Below the pieces are notes generated by a model, which saw only the letters and a list, made by a program, of their open reading frames with translations, did not search any database and was not told the DNA's origin. Shown in pieces: positions 12,116 through 22,999 of a DNA stretch of 64,000 nucleotides. Numbering within the stretch: position 1 is the first letter of the stretch; each line of letters begins with the position of its first letter. The stretch lies in assembly GCA_023548195.1 (NCBI GenBank), contig JAJHZJ010000800.1:682001-746000 (forward strand), read 5' to 3'. Position numbers and translations under genes: made by a program. Origin of the DNA: Bettongia penicillata ogilbyi (lineage: Eukaryota > Chordata > Mammalia > Diprotodontia > Potoroidae).

Positions 12116-12239
12116 GAGTGGCATAATAAAAGTGATGTCAAAGAAAATTTAGTCTGAAAGCAATGTACGAGGTAGGTTGGAGGGGAAAGAGGTTAAAGAG
12201 AAGAATGTTATGTAGGAGACTACATAGTACAGCACAGTG

Positions 12240-12310
12240 AGGTGATAATGATGATAATAAAGCTTTTATTAAGAAGTTACTGTGTGCCAGGTACTGAGCC
12301 AAATGTCAAG
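12240..12310 (-). repeat. L2/MIR 3'-end fragment
   Basis: CTTTTATTAAGAAGTTACTGTG and CAGGTACTGAGCC are the complement of an L2-type end. Confidence 0.5.
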
Positions 12311-13134
12311 AATTCAGATATCGTTATCCTTTCCACAGCACAATATTTCCTATCATGGTTTCAGTATATCGTGGGTCAGCATAAGAGATTAAATGGGAAT
12401 TTTTGGGAAGTTTTGTGGAAACCATAGATAACACTTGAAGGTCAGTGGATGACACAGAAAAAAATATAGAAACTCAGAAATGCATAAAATATTAAATTAT
12501 TGTATAATATTAATATGTTTATCTATTAATATCATAAATATACCCAGATTTTATAATAAGGTACTGTAAACACCCCATAAAAGAAAGACAAAAAAAAATC
12601 AAATTTCTTCTCTGGTATGAAGGGAAGGACAAAAAGTTTTATGTGGGTTTTCCAGATTGTGGGGGTGTCATGCCCCAACCCCTGCAATGTGGAAAAGATA
12701 ATTGTACAAAGAAATAAGACAGTTCTTTTCCTTCGAGACTTTGTATTCTAAAGGAAAAAACAATATGGAAAGGTAGAGAACGAATACTATGGCATGGTTT
12801 GGAAATGGCCAGAAAGTGATGTAGAAGATTGGTTCACAGTTCACAGTTAAGGTGAAAACTCATCTGTTAGAGTCCAAAGTGGTTTCACAGTCAGAGTTGA
12901 AGGTTCCAGTGGGAGGGGGAATAATGATGATGAGGACAATGGCTGGACCACAGTATGTATGCTAAGGAAATATGTTAGGGTGGTGGTAATAGGAACAGAT
13001 AGAAAGAGACTTGTTGACCTACTCTAGTTCACATTGAGCTGTCCCACACCCACATTCTTACATGTTCTAAAAAAAGACCCAATCAATTCTTGATTATTCT
13101 TTTGTAAATAATGTGTTATCTTCTAAGGTTATAG

Positions 13135-13180
13135 TGTATGTGTACATGTATATATGTATGTATTTGTGTATGTAACATGT
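13135..13180. repeat. TATG-rich microsatellite
   Basis: GTGTATGTGTACATGTATA, then TGTATGTATTTGTGTATG. Short and imperfect. Confidence 0.6.
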
Positions 13181-13851
13181 ATTTGCCATCTCTAGCTGGT
13201 CCTATCCAATTAGAAAATCTGGATATAGATCAGGTGATAGATTATCTTAATCCCTGACTAGATCAGAGAGGTTCATCCCTAAGGAGAGGATGATGACTTT
13301 TTAGACTATAGCATCTCTCAAGGGAATGTAATAGCTTGTGGTCACTCCATTCACCCCCAAGCTCAGGTCCAAATAAATAGTACTAGTGTGAGAAAATAAA
13401 TTACAATTATGATTATTTGGCATTAAAGCTAATTTTTGTGGAAAGATCATGGACTACATTGACCTGGGAAAGAATTACCAGTGGACAGAAAAGTGAGCAC
13501 CCTACAACAGTTTGTAAGAAATTATTTGTAGGAGATGAGACCAGCTGGCCCGCTGAGTAGAGTCTTTGTGTGTGTCTTGGAATTCTGAGGATCTGTATTT
13601 GTGAAATATGGGGAAGGATAGAGGTGCAGGAAAAAGCCCAAAGATGTCTGTACATTGAAACCACAGGATTCCTGTTGAGTTTTTGAAACCCAGGATTCAG
13701 ATCTGAAGGAGTTCTCAGTAGCTCACCCTTAGAGACCCATGACTTCACTTGGCAAGAAGCAGGGTAGTAATTACCTCTGGGAGCACTCTTCCAACTCAGG
13801 TAATTAACTCTTCCCTCCTTTAAAGGTAGCACTTAGGCTCTTTCAGGTGGT

Positions 13852-14095
13852 AGGCAGCTAGGTGGTGCAATAAATGGAACACTGGAGCTTGAGTCAGGAA
13901 GACCTCAATTCAAATTCTGCCTTAGACACTTACTAGGTGGATGGCCTTGGGCAAGTCACTTAATCTCTTCTAGCCTTGGTTTCCTCATCTGTGAAGTGGG
14001 AATAATAACAGCACCTACCTCACTGAGGTTATGTTGATCAAATAAGATAGCATATGTAAAGTACTTTGCAAACCTTAAAATGTACACAAACACTT
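13852..14095 (+). repeat. L2-tailed SINE with intact tRNA-like head
   Basis: GGCAGCTAGGTGGTGCAATA head, TTGGGCAAGTCACTTAATC core, TAAAGTACTTTGCAAACC tail. Ends at a (CTC)n tract, as LINE-tailed SINEs often do at simple repeats. Confidence 0.85.
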
Positions 14096-14140
14096 CTCCT
14101 CCTCCTCCTCCTCCTCCTCTTCCTCCTCGTTCTTCTTATG
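14095..14140. repeat. (CTC)n tract
   Basis: About nine CTC triplets followed by a degenerate CTT region, at the 3' end of a SINE. Confidence 0.8.
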
Positions 14141-14479
14141 AGTTACCTTGGCTAAAAAACCCCCAAGACCATCCCTAAGTGGCCACCATCTGATGATGAA
14201 TCTTGTTGACCTTAGCTAGGTTGGTCGTCAGACAACAGATGTACAGCCCTTTTGTTGCTGGGAGCATAGTGTAGTCGAAATCGTTCAGTGTTCAGAAATA
14301 CAAACTATGGTGCAGATAACTTCTCCAAGGTGCTTCTTTAAGACCTTTCACATTAAGTTTTATTTTATAGATGAGTAGATTTGGGGGGATACTATGTGAT
14401 GCTGCATGATACTCTGAAGGAGTTTATAGTTGGGGAGACTAGTATGCTTGACAAAGAGAACAATTGGAGGCCAGACTTA

Positions 14480-15380
14480 AATATGAATGAATAAAGAAGC
14501 ATGTAGTAAATACTGAGTTTGTACCAGGCACTCTGCCATCCCCTAGGGATGCACATTATCTGGCTGTTATTGCAACATAAATTCAGATATAGAAGAAAGT
14601 GTGAGTTAGAGCAGTTAGAAAAGTCTTCTTGCAGAGATTAGGACATTAGTTAGGTTTTGAATTTTGGGAAGACTTTGGATGGATAAAGATGAATAAGGAA
14701 GGTATTCTGAGGATGACGTGGAGCATAGGCTCGGCAAAAACATGGAAATGGGAATTATTGTGTTTGTATGGGGGGCCATGAAGAAACCTATTTAATTGGA
14801 GGTGGTGTGTGTTGGGGGGTAATGGTAGGTGGCACAGTGAATGGAGCACCAGACCTGGAGTCAGGAAGACTCATCTTCCCAATTTCAGATCTGGCCTCAG
14901 ATATTATTTGCTGTGTGACCTTGGATAAGTTACTTAACCCTGTTAATCTCAGTTTTCTCATCTGTAAAATGTGTTGGAGAAGGAAATGATAAATCACTCT
15001 GGTATTTCTGTCAAGAAAACGCCAAATGGGGTCATAAAGAGTCAGACATAACTGAAATGACTAATCAGTTGAATACTGATGGCAGAAACTATGGAGGGCA
15101 TTAGAAAGTAGGGGTAGGAATTTGAACTTGACATAGGGAATCTTTATGGATTTTGAGGAAGTGAGAGGTTTAGGGGAGATGAGTCTGGCAGCAATATGTA
15201 GGAGGGATTGGAGTGGGGAGAGATGGGTGACAGGGAGACCAACTAGGAAGGTATCATATCAATATTCAGATGAGATGCTGGTCTAGGATTGCAGCAGTGG
15301 GAGTGGAGAGAAAGGAACAAATCCAAAAACCATCTCAAAGGGAAAAATTAGGATTTAGAGACTGATTGGATGGAGGTAGT
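14480..15380 (-). mobile_element. L2 LINE copy, split by a SINE
   Basis: The 3'-terminal complement (AAGCATGTAGTAAATACTGAG, CCAGGCACTC) begins near 14480. Coding-region complement continues after an RTE-tailed SINE (14822-15066), through GGAATCTTTATGGATTTTGAG-type sequence to about 15380. Confidence 0.65.
14822..15066 (+). repeat. RTE-tailed SINE nested in L2
   Basis: Near full length: GGTAGGTGGCACAGTGAATGG head to GGGGTCATAAAGAGTCAGAC tail. It interrupts the minus-strand L2 at 14480-15380. Confidence 0.85.
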
Positions 15381-15489
15381 GAGGCAATGGTCAAAGATGA
15401 CTCAGTCGGTGCACAAACATTTACCTGGAAGGGTGGTGGCGCCACTGACAGAATTCCCTTGCAGAGTATTATCATGTGCTCTGGGTGCC

Positions 15490-15590
15490 CTACCCTCACT
15501 TTGCAGGTAAGGAAATGCAGGGAGAGGAAACATTCATAAAATTACACAAGTTGTTAAATACTGGAGCTAGAAATAGAACTCTTTCTTGGC
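15490..15590 (-). repeat. MIR-like SINE fragment
   Basis: TTTGCAGGTAAGGAAATGCAG and TACTGGAGCTAGAAATAGAAC, complement of the core. The AGGTAAG here is part of the repeat, not a splice donor. Confidence 0.5.
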
Positions 15591-15784
15591 TAAGAGCTCT
15601 CCTCCCTCTCTTGAGCTTTCTCCTCATTGTATTTTTCTCTGATTTGTTTCTGTCATTATGTCTGACTATTTCCACCTGCTCAGAGGTTGCTGTGACAGGA
15701 CTTCTGGAGTAGATAGAGAAAGTTGTTCCATGTAGCACTGCAATAATTGTAGCACCATTGTGCTTATTCTGACTTGTTAACCAT

Positions 15785-15897
15785 GTTGATAATAGCACTG
15801 ATCTCTTAGGGTTGTTGTGAAGATAAAATGAGATAATACTTGTAATGCACTTAGCATAGTGATTGGCACATAGCAAGCATTTAATAAATGTTTGGCT
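15785..15897 (+). repeat. MIR/L2-type SINE tail
   Basis: TTAGGGTTGTTGTGAAGAT to GCATTTAATAAATGTTTGG. The (TTCC)31 tract grows directly from its 3' end. Confidence 0.8.
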
Positions 15898-15900
15898 CCC

Positions 15901-16024
15901 TTCCTTCCTTCCTTCCTTCCTTCCTTCCTTCCTTCCTTCCTTCCTTCCTTCCTTCCTTCCTTCCTTCCTTCCTTCCTTCCTTCCTTCCTTCCTTCCTTCC
16001 TTCCTTCCTTCCTTCCTTCCTTCC
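15901..16024. repeat. Pure (TTCC)31 microsatellite
   Basis: 124 bp of uninterrupted TTCC, growing from a MIR-type SINE tail. Purity over 31 units suggests recent expansion and likely length polymorphism. Confidence 0.97.
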
Positions 16025-16034
16025 CATTAGTAAT

Positions 16035-16190
16035 TAGCGTCCATTTGTAGGGAATCTTACATCTTACACAGTAGTTCACATGTAGTATAATATCTGTGGA
16101 ATAGGAAATAGTAGTATCTCCATTTTATATATGGGGCCACTGAGTGTCAGAGAGGTTGTCAATGGCCCAAGGGTCTTTCTGTTGCCTCTG
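16035..16190 (-). repeat. MIR-like SINE
   Basis: CTCCATTTTATATATGGGGCC and CAATGGCCCAAGGG, complement of the core. Lies just beyond the (TTCC)n tract. Confidence 0.55.
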
Positions 16191-16589
16191 CATTTGGTCA
16201 GGAAAATGAGAGCCACGGAGGGCAAATAACTTTCAGGGCTTGAGGCACTTTCAGTAATCTGGGCAATTTCTCAGGGTAATACACTTCTTGTTTCTTTCGG
16301 TTCCCTCTCAAGGTCAACTCTCTGAAATGAGGGTAAAGGGAGAGGAGAGAGGCAGGGAAAAGGAAGATGGAAAGGATAAGGGAAGAATATGGAGTGAGTG
16401 GAAGTGAGAGGGAGAATATAGTGAGAATGAGAGAATGAATGTTTTAATTTGTTTTAGAGACAAGCAGATTGAGCAGGAGACAGGAGATGACACCCCAGGC
16501 ATTGTGGTGCTGTCTATGCAATGATGTGGATGTTAGCCTAGCTCTTCCATCTACGCTTGGTCTTAGAAGGAAACACATTATACACTCAT

Positions 16590-17520
16590 GTCTCTTTTTT
16601 ATTTTTAAAATGATTATTGGGATCTTTTGCTTTTACATTACCTGGATTTCAAAATAAACCCTCTTTCTCCCATCCAGTGACAAAGAATAAGAAAGAGAGG
16701 GAAGAAGCAATTTACCAAAACTGACCAATATATTGACCAAGCATGACAACTAAATGCTATGTTCCACATCCATAGCCTCCCCTTTGAAAAGAAAAAAAGG
16801 GAAATACAGTTTCTCAGCTTTCCTCTGGGACTAATTGTAGTCTATTTAAGCAGAAAATCCTGTAAAGAATAGAGCTTGAAACTTGGAGTCAAAAAGACTT
16901 GAGTTCAAATCCTCCCTTAGACACTAGCTTTGTGACTCTGGGTATATCAGTTTCATCTTTCTGTGCCTTAGTTTCCTCATCTGTAAAATTAAAAGGTTGG
17001 ATTAGATGACCCCTTAAGGTCCCTTCTAGCAGAAATCCTACATTCCTATGTAGTTTTTTCTTTTATTTCTTATTTTCATTTACATTGTTGTAGCATTTGT
17101 GTAAATTATTTTTCTGATTCTGCTTATCTCTGTTTGTATTAGTTCATATGGCTATACATGCTCCCCTGAATTCTTCACATCCATCATTGCTCATGGTACA
17201 TTAATATTCTATTACATTCATGTGCCATAATTTGTTTAGCTATCACTCAGTTGATGAGTATCTGCTTTGTTTCCAGTTCTTTGTTGCCTTCAAGTTGATG
17301 TGAATGCTTTTGGTGTATGTGGGCCTCTTTTTTTTGACCTCCTTAGGGTAAAAGTTGAATATCTAGGTCAAAGGCTAGGAACATTTTAGTATAATTCCAA
17401 ATTGTTTTCCAGAATTATTAAACCAGTTCACAGCACTGCCGACAGTGTGTCAGCTAACTTACCAATTTTTCCATCATCTGCCATCTTTGTCAACAATTAG
17501 CTAGGTGTGAGATAAAGCCT
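16590..17520 (-). mobile_element. L1 3' end split by a SINE
   Basis: Antisense L1 3'-UTR sequence at 16590-16815 resumes at 17055-17520, separated by an L3-tailed SINE at 16862-17048. The second half carries the CTGCTTTGTTTCCAG and AATTCCAAATTG blocks shared with 7015-7770. Confidence 0.75.
16862..17048 (+). repeat. L3-tailed SINE inserted in L1
   Basis: GTTCAAATCCTCCCTTAGACA, CCTTAGTTTCCTCATCTGT and the tail GATTAGATGACCCCTTAAGG. L1 sequence lies on both sides. Confidence 0.82.
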
Positions 17521-17821
17521 CTCTTTAAGGGACAATGTAAAAGGGAATAGGTTTGGCCTTCTTTGTGTTTGTCTCTGGTTTTTCCATCACTTTTTCCCAT
17601 TCTTTTCCTCCCACATACATGGGTTCCTAACTTCTTTGGACTCTCCCATTATTTTTGGACCTAGAACTCTGACCTAGAACTTATGGATGGTTCGAACCTT
17701 CTAACCTGAAGCATGGCCATGCTAAATATGCCTCTGCCCTGGATAGTGCTAAATCTCAGATTTTGTTCTTGCTACAGTCATAATGGAAACATCTGGCTTC
17801 TCTTTCACTTCTTCTTGTTTA

Positions 17822-18064
17822 GTTATTTCAGTGATTTTCAACTCTTCATGATGCCACATAGGTTTTTTTTGGCAAAGATACTGGAGTGGTTTGTCATTTC
17901 TTTCTTCAGCTTATTTTACAGATGAAGAAACTGAGGCAAATGGGTTAAGTGACTTGTCCAAGGTCACACAACTAATAAGTGTCTGAGGCCAGATTTGAAC
18001 TCAGGAAGATGAGTCTTCCTGACTCCAGGCCCAGCACTCTATACCCAGAGCCACCTAGCTGCCC
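17822..18064 (-). repeat. RTE-tailed SINE, full length
   Basis: Runs from a tail complement to an intact head complement (CCACCTAGCTGCCC). The core includes CAAGGTCACACAACTAATAAG. Confidence 0.88.
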
Positions 18065-18154
18065 TAGTGCTCTCTCACCTAAGGTTACTTAAAGCTTTCT
18101 TGAAATCCCTAGGTCAATCAGTGAACTGGGCTTTTGGGACAAGGTGAAGATTGA

Positions 18155-18510
18155 GCTGGGCTGATAATAATTTACACGTCCATAACGCTTTAAGGTAAAC
18201 TCCTTGAGGACAGGGACTGGTTTTTTTTTTATTTTTTATTTTTTTTGCTTTTCTTTGTATTTCTAGTGCTTAGCAGAGTGCCCAGCACATTGTAGGAGCT
18301 TAATAAATACTTGTTGACGTAACTTGACAGGGTGCTTTCCCCACAATAACCCTATGAGTGTAAGCAGTAGTGTCCTCATTTTGCTGAAGAGAAAAGGAGC
18401 TTTAAAGAGTTTAAACAACTTGTGCAGGACAATATAATTAGCAAGTGTCAGAGCCAGGATTTGGATCCATATCTTTCCCAGTTCCAAGTCCTGTCCTCCA
18501 CATTATGCCA
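18155..18510 (-). repeat. MIR-like SINE split by an L2 end
   Basis: TTACACGTCCATAACGCTTTA at the left; CAATAACCCTATGAGTG and CAGAGCCAGGATTTGGATCC at the right. Confidence 0.6.
18197..18323 (+). mobile_element. L2 3' terminus nested in a SINE
   Basis: CTCCTTGAGGACAGGGACTGG through TTAATAAATACTTGTTGAC is the L2 3' end in sense. SINE sequence of the minus strand lies on both sides (18155-18196, 18324-18510). Confidence 0.65.
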
Positions 18511-18574
18511 TACAGAATTATAATCTTAGAAAGAACCTTACAAATTCCTACCTATTTGCCTTCAGTTAGGACTA

Positions 18575-19438
18575 CAGGCAGACCTCAGACATATTGTGGG
18601 TTGGGTTCCAGACCACTGCAATAAAACAGGACACATGAATTTTTTGGTTTCCCGGCACAGTAAAAGTTATATTTATACTATATTATTAAATGTACAATAA
18701 TATTATGTCTAGCAAGACAATGTGGATACCTTAATTAAAAATACCTTATTGCTAAAAGATGCCAGCCATCATCTGAGCCTTTAGTGAGTTGTAATCTTTT
18801 GCTGGTGGAGGGTTTCCCTCGATGTTGATGGCTACTGACTGATCAGAGTGGTGGTTGCTGAAGGCTATCTTAAAATAAGACAACAATGAAATTTACTGAA
18901 TCAACTGACTCTTTCATGAAAGATTTCTCTAAAGTGTGCAATACTCTTTGATAGTATTTTATCCACGATAGAACTTTCAAAATTGGAGTTAAGCCTCTCA
19001 AATCCTGCTTCTGCTTTTTTTCAACTAAGTTTATGTAATATTCTTCAATATTATTGTGTTGCAGGGAATAGGAAGGTTCAAGAAATAGGGAGAGAGACAG
19101 GGGAATGGCTGGTTGGTGGAGCAGTCAGAACACACACAACATTTATCGGTTAAGTTTGCAGTCTTATATGGGCATGGTCCAAACAATTATCACATAACAT
19201 CAAAGATCACTGATCACAGCTTACCATAACAGATATAATAATACTAATGAAAAAGTCTGAAATTTGTGAGAAGTACCAAAATGTGACAAAGAGACACAAT
19301 GGAAGAATATGCTGTTGGAAAAATGGTGCCAATAGACATGCTCAATGCAGGTTTGTCACAAACCTTCAATTTGTTTAAAAAAAAAAGTAATGCAAGATCT
19401 GCGAAGTATAATAAATGCAGTAAAACAAGGTATGCTTG
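18575..19438 (-). mobile_element. Tigger-like (Tc1/mariner, pogo) DNA transposon, internally deleted
   Basis: This 864-bp element has inverted ends (left CAGGCAGACCTCAGACATAT; right end complementary to CAAGCATACCT) and is flanked by TA on both sides (18573-18574, 19439-19440), the Tc1/mariner target duplication. The left part is the reverse complement of the Tigger 3' end and the transposase C-terminal coding region. The right part is the 5' untranslated region. They meet at about 19040-19050, so most of the transposase is gone. It was once mobilised by a full-length Tigger and is now inert. Confidence 0.88.
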
Positions 19439-19794
19439 TACTTATATCTTAAAAATTCCTAGGTAGATAAAAATGTGGCCTATAAGTACTTTCATTTCTT
19501 CAGAAAGCAAGATTCTGCCATTTTCCTTGCCAGCATCTTTAACAACACTCACTGTCAGATAGTTCTTCACTATACCTTAAATTCCTCGTGGTAGTCATCT
19601 TTTGTTATCACTAAAAATGGAAAATAGTTGTTTCAAATATTATCTACTTAAGTCTTTTAATACCCTTCTTATATTTAAAGAAGCCAGTCTCTCCCTCACT
19701 TTTTGACCAACCTCTAATTGTGTATTATTGATTAAAATAATCTGTTAATTAAATATTTATTTAGTAAATTATTTATTAAAATAAAACTATGGTC

Positions 19795-19917
19795 AGGTGT
19801 GCGCATGTATATGTGCACATGTATGTATATGTATATATACTTGTACGCATATATGCATTTATGCATGTATGTGTGCATCCGAGTGTGTGTGTGTGTACGT
19901 GTGTGTGTGTGTGTAGG
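19795..19917. repeat. TG/TATG-rich microsatellite
   Basis: Compound tract with two (GT)n runs separated by TACGT. Confidence 0.85.
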
Positions 19918-20020
19918 TACTATGTTGGATGCTGGGGATACAAAAATGAAATGAGCCCTAACCTCACAGATTTTTTAAAGGGTAGCAGGGGAGATGAGGC
20001 ATTACACAATTAACTTTAAT
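19905..20020 (-). mobile_element. L2 3' terminus
   Basis: The complement of the L2 end: TACTATGTTGGATGCTGGGGA, then GAGCCCTAACCTCACAG. It follows directly on a TG-rich tract. Confidence 0.6.
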
Positions 20021-20395
20021 GCATATTACCCGGGGAGCCCCCACCTGTATAAGAAAGCTATTTCCAATGCTGGCCTCAAGTGGATCCAAGTTCAGTCCTG
20101 TGGAACCCTGACCTCAAGGAGAAGGGATAAAGCTTTTCTCTTGAACTTTTCTCTTGAATTTGTGTTTCACCTCTGAGTGCCAGTGAAAAATCTTGGTTTA
20201 TTAAAAAAATAATAAACAGATTTATTTAGAGGGTGGGGTAAGCAGTTGAGCTCAGGTCAGATCAAATAGAACAATAGTAGTACCTGGCAGTGAGGAACCC
20301 TTTCCCTTAGAGGTCTGTTTTTGCTCTGATTGACTCCCGTGTCTGTTCCTCTATACTGGTGTTTCCCTCCACAGTTTCTAAAGAAAAAATTTTTA

Positions 20396-20700
20396 TTTTT
20401 GGTCATTCTGAACCAACATGACCATTTGTATCTATAAAGAACAGAAAAAAAGGATTGTGTGGAAACCACAAATCTACTTAGGTACAGATTGCTTTTTAGG
20501 GGAAATATGGAATGAATTTAGCAAGTTAGTTTCAAAACTGCCCTATTGTCTATGTCTCCCTCTGAACTTCCTTCTATTTTCTGTGCATTGAAAAATGTTT
20601 CAGTAGATTTCTTTTCCATTTTTATATTTTTGAATGACTGTCACTAGCCCCAACTTTATTTCCCCAATTAAAAAAACCCTCCCTTGTAGTAAACAAATAT
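20396..20700 (+). repeat. Unnamed dispersed repeat, copy 2
   Basis: Partner of 5460-5740. The best match is CTCTGAACTTCCTTCTATTTT around 20560-20580 and the following GTGCATTGAAAAATG. Confidence 0.55.
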
Positions 20701-20884
20701 ATTGAGGTAAAACCAAACCCACACATTGGCCATGTCCGAGTGAATATGTGTGACTCCTGTACTTCAGGTCTATCACCTCTCCACCTGGGGTGGAGAGTGT
20801 GGCGTGTTTGATCCTCAATACTGTGGAGATGTGATTGATGATTGCACTAATTAGAGTTTCCTCACAATGTTGTTACTGCATAGA

Positions 20885-21084
20885 GGAAAGTTCTTAGCCT
20901 TTTTTGTGTCATGGACCCCTTTGGAAGGCTGGTGAAACCTATGATGAAATCCTTCTCTGTATCATATTACAAAATAATTGAGGAGAATGCTTAACTTCAG
21001 GTAGAGGTTAGTGAACATGAAGGTGTAATTTTTTTTCCCATTTAAGTTTACAGATTCCTATGGAACCTAGGTTAAGAACCCCTG
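20885..21084. mobile_element. hAT-like non-autonomous DNA element
   Basis: A roughly 200-bp element with inverted ends: GTTCTTAGCC on the left and GGTTAAGAACCCCTG on the right. It has internal TCATGGACCCCTTTGG, a pattern I associate with short hAT-Charlie derivatives. No 8-bp target duplication is obvious. Confidence 0.5.
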
Positions 21085-21094
21085 GCTTCTTAAA

Positions 21095-21255
21095 CTTGAA
21101 TAAAAATCACATGTTCTCCTGGTTCTACTCTCTTGGTTCTGCATCAGTTCATATGGTTTTTCCCAGGTTTATCTCAATCTATCCCTTTCATAATTTCTTA
21201 TGGCAAAGCAATATTCTCTTCCATCCATGTATCATAAGTTGGCCAGCCATTCATA
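21095..21255 (-). mobile_element. L1 3'-end fragment
   Basis: A short antisense L1 piece recognised by TGTTCTCCTGGTTCT, GCATCAGTTCATATG and the adjacent TTCATAATTTCTTATGGC blocks, matching the other L1 3' ends here. It abuts a hAT-like element on its left. Confidence 0.75.
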
Positions 21256-22084
21256 GAGAAAATAAAATCTCTTAAAGTTTGGTTTTAGCTCATGCTAGGG
21301 TCCCCCAAAAGGAATTAAATTCTAGAGAAGTTACTGTTAGTAGTAGATATCAAGGATGGGACAACTGTTTCCAATATCACAAAAGCAATGCTTAAAACAC
21401 AAAAGACTCCTAAGTCTGAAGGAATAAATACTTAAAATATGAGACAGTAACTCACAATTCCCAATGTACTCTCCTGGGAAATAGGAAAGACTTCAAGGAG
21501 ATGTGAGAATATTCAGTTAGAAGAGCAACTCAAAGTCCAGATCTTTTCCTCTGAAAAGGATGTAGTTGCAGAAAATACCTCTGGTTAGTGCCCCATAACT
21601 CCTAGCCTCTTAATCTCAAAAGATTATAAACATCCATCTCAGGATCACTGATTAGCCATTTGTACTCAGGGAAAAAATAAAGTGAAAAAGGCAGCTAGGG
21701 ACTGGACAGTCAGACTTAGGCTCACCTAGGCAAGTAGATGTACTCACTGCTATGTGTGCGTGGTCTTCGTAATTGTTTCTGGGAAGTTGTAGAGAAATCC
21801 CTATTGGCCACTTGTTCAAAAGGGGAGAAAAGAGAGTTAGAATGGACAGAGTTCCTCCTTTCAAAGCTTCTCAGGTTGATGACCCTTCCTCCTTAGTTGA
21901 CAATCATTTCTGATACAACTTCCGGTAAAGGGGTCCATAGGGACCAGTCAGGAGCCTCTGCTCCCACATATCCTTTAGCAAGGGGCTAGAGCTTGGGGTT
22001 CACCAGAAGGATCCAGGACACCTCCGCTTCATAGAGAGTGCCCGAGTCTAGCAAACTGGGGGGGGGGGAGGGTAAGCTGCCCTG

Positions 22085-22560
22085 ATTTTATCTCCTGGCC
22101 CTATTAAAAATTGGAGTGCATTTAAATGCAAAGGAGGGATAAAAAAGAGTAGAATTCAAGGAGGGATAGGTCACATATAGAGGTAAGAGATCTAAGAGAG
22201 AATTGTAGAGTAGATGGTCCCTGAATTTGGCCTCGAAGGAAGAGGATTGGAAAGAAAGATATGGAGGGATGTGTTCCAGGTAAAGGGGACGGTCAGGGGA
22301 CAATTAGTCTTTCACCATACCACTCTCTTCTCCTATCTCACCCAATACATGTGTGTGAAACTAGAAGGTTCAAGAGTTTGTGGAAGAGAATGAATGAATG
22401 AAAGAAAAAAATTTATTAAGCACTTACTTTGTGCTAAACACTATCCTAAGGCCTGAAGATACAAAGCCTCTCGATGAACTTAGATTCTACTTTAGGGGGA
22501 CAACACATAGAAGAAAGACAGAGCTATCCTAAGGATCCAGTTGTGGAGGGAATGACGAGG
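22085..22560 (-). mobile_element. L2 LINE 3' region, rearranged
   Basis: Two L2 pieces on the minus strand: body sequence at 22085-22310 and the 3'-terminal complement (TTTATTAAGCACTTACTTTGTG) at 22400-22560. It ends about 150 bp before exon B. Confidence 0.6.
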
Positions 22561-22706
22561 TGTATTAGCTAGTCAGACGGTAATACTTGAGGCTTCGGAT
22601 GGTGTAGCATCAGGGCAGATAGTGAGACCCAGAGGATCTTGGGACCAGGATGAGCAACAAGAGAGCTCTTTGAGCATGTTACTAATTCCTCTAATCCTCT
22701 TTTTAG

Positions 22707-22785
22707 GCCCGTGGTTCTGCAGGTGGAAGGAGGAGGAACGATGCTGCCTCTCAGGAAGACCAAGATAAACCGTACGTCTGTGATA
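22707..22785 (+). CDS. DPF3: DPF3 internal exon B (linker and start of C2H2 finger)
   Basis: This 79-nt exon gives 26 codons plus one base (enters phase 0, leaves phase 1), reading ARGSAGGRRRNDAA, then SQEDQDKPYVCD. The first finger cysteine (YVCD) is here. The split Ile codon, A at 22785 plus TC at 43975, completes the CxxC knuckle in the next exon. The acceptor is a pyrimidine tract ending TTTTTAG and the donor is GATA|GTAAGT. Substitutions against remembered human DPF3 are Asn for His in RRRNDAA and Gln for His in EDQDKPY. Because 79 is not a multiple of three, skipping this exon would shift the frame. A CTG-repeat tract begins 164 nt after its donor. Confidence 0.96.
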
Positions 22786-22948
22786 GTAAGTACTCACTGC
22801 TTTTCCTCTCTCTCCCTTTCCATGTCCTCCCATCCTGCTGTCCTTTGGCTGTCAGCCTGGTCCACCTGGCTTCAGTGGCCACCAGGGCTTCCCCACTCTC
22901 TCCTCTTCAGAAAGATTTTTTGCTCTTTTCTGGCTTGCATGCTGTGGT

Positions 22949-22999
22949 CTGCTGCTGCTGCTGCTGCTGCCGCTGCTGCTGCTGCTGCTGCTGCCGCTG
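22949..22999 (+). repeat. (CTG)17 tract with two CCG interruptions
   Basis: Seventeen triplets with CCG at units 8 and 16, giving CUG repeats in the DPF3 pre-mRNA. A further short CTG run lies at 23039-23050. It starts 164 nt after the exon B donor. Confidence 0.95.

Larger units (their letters stand above)
8171..22706 (+). other. DPF3: DPF3 intron A-B, 14,536 bp
   Basis: Complete intron between exons A and B, phase 0. It contains L2 copies on the minus strand split by L1 or SINE insertions, antisense L1 fragments, a Tigger-like DNA transposon and simple repeats. Nothing is recognised in 9235-10020, 12350-13130, 13200-13850, 17530-17815, 20020-20390 and 21260-22080. The last has an ordinary unique look, although it could be a decayed LTR element. 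Confidence 0.9.

Noticed and set aside
13852..13925. tRNA-like SINE heads as possible tRNA genes
   Set aside because: Only tRNA-derived promoter similarity. They continue into SINE cores and LINE tails and lack a full cloverleaf.
15490..15520. CAGGTAAG resembling a splice donor
   Set aside because: Part of the complement of a MIR-like SINE core; no coding sequence upstream.
15777..16079. Minus-strand frame with a long G-R-K-E repeat
   Set aside because: Translation of the (TTCC)31 microsatellite.
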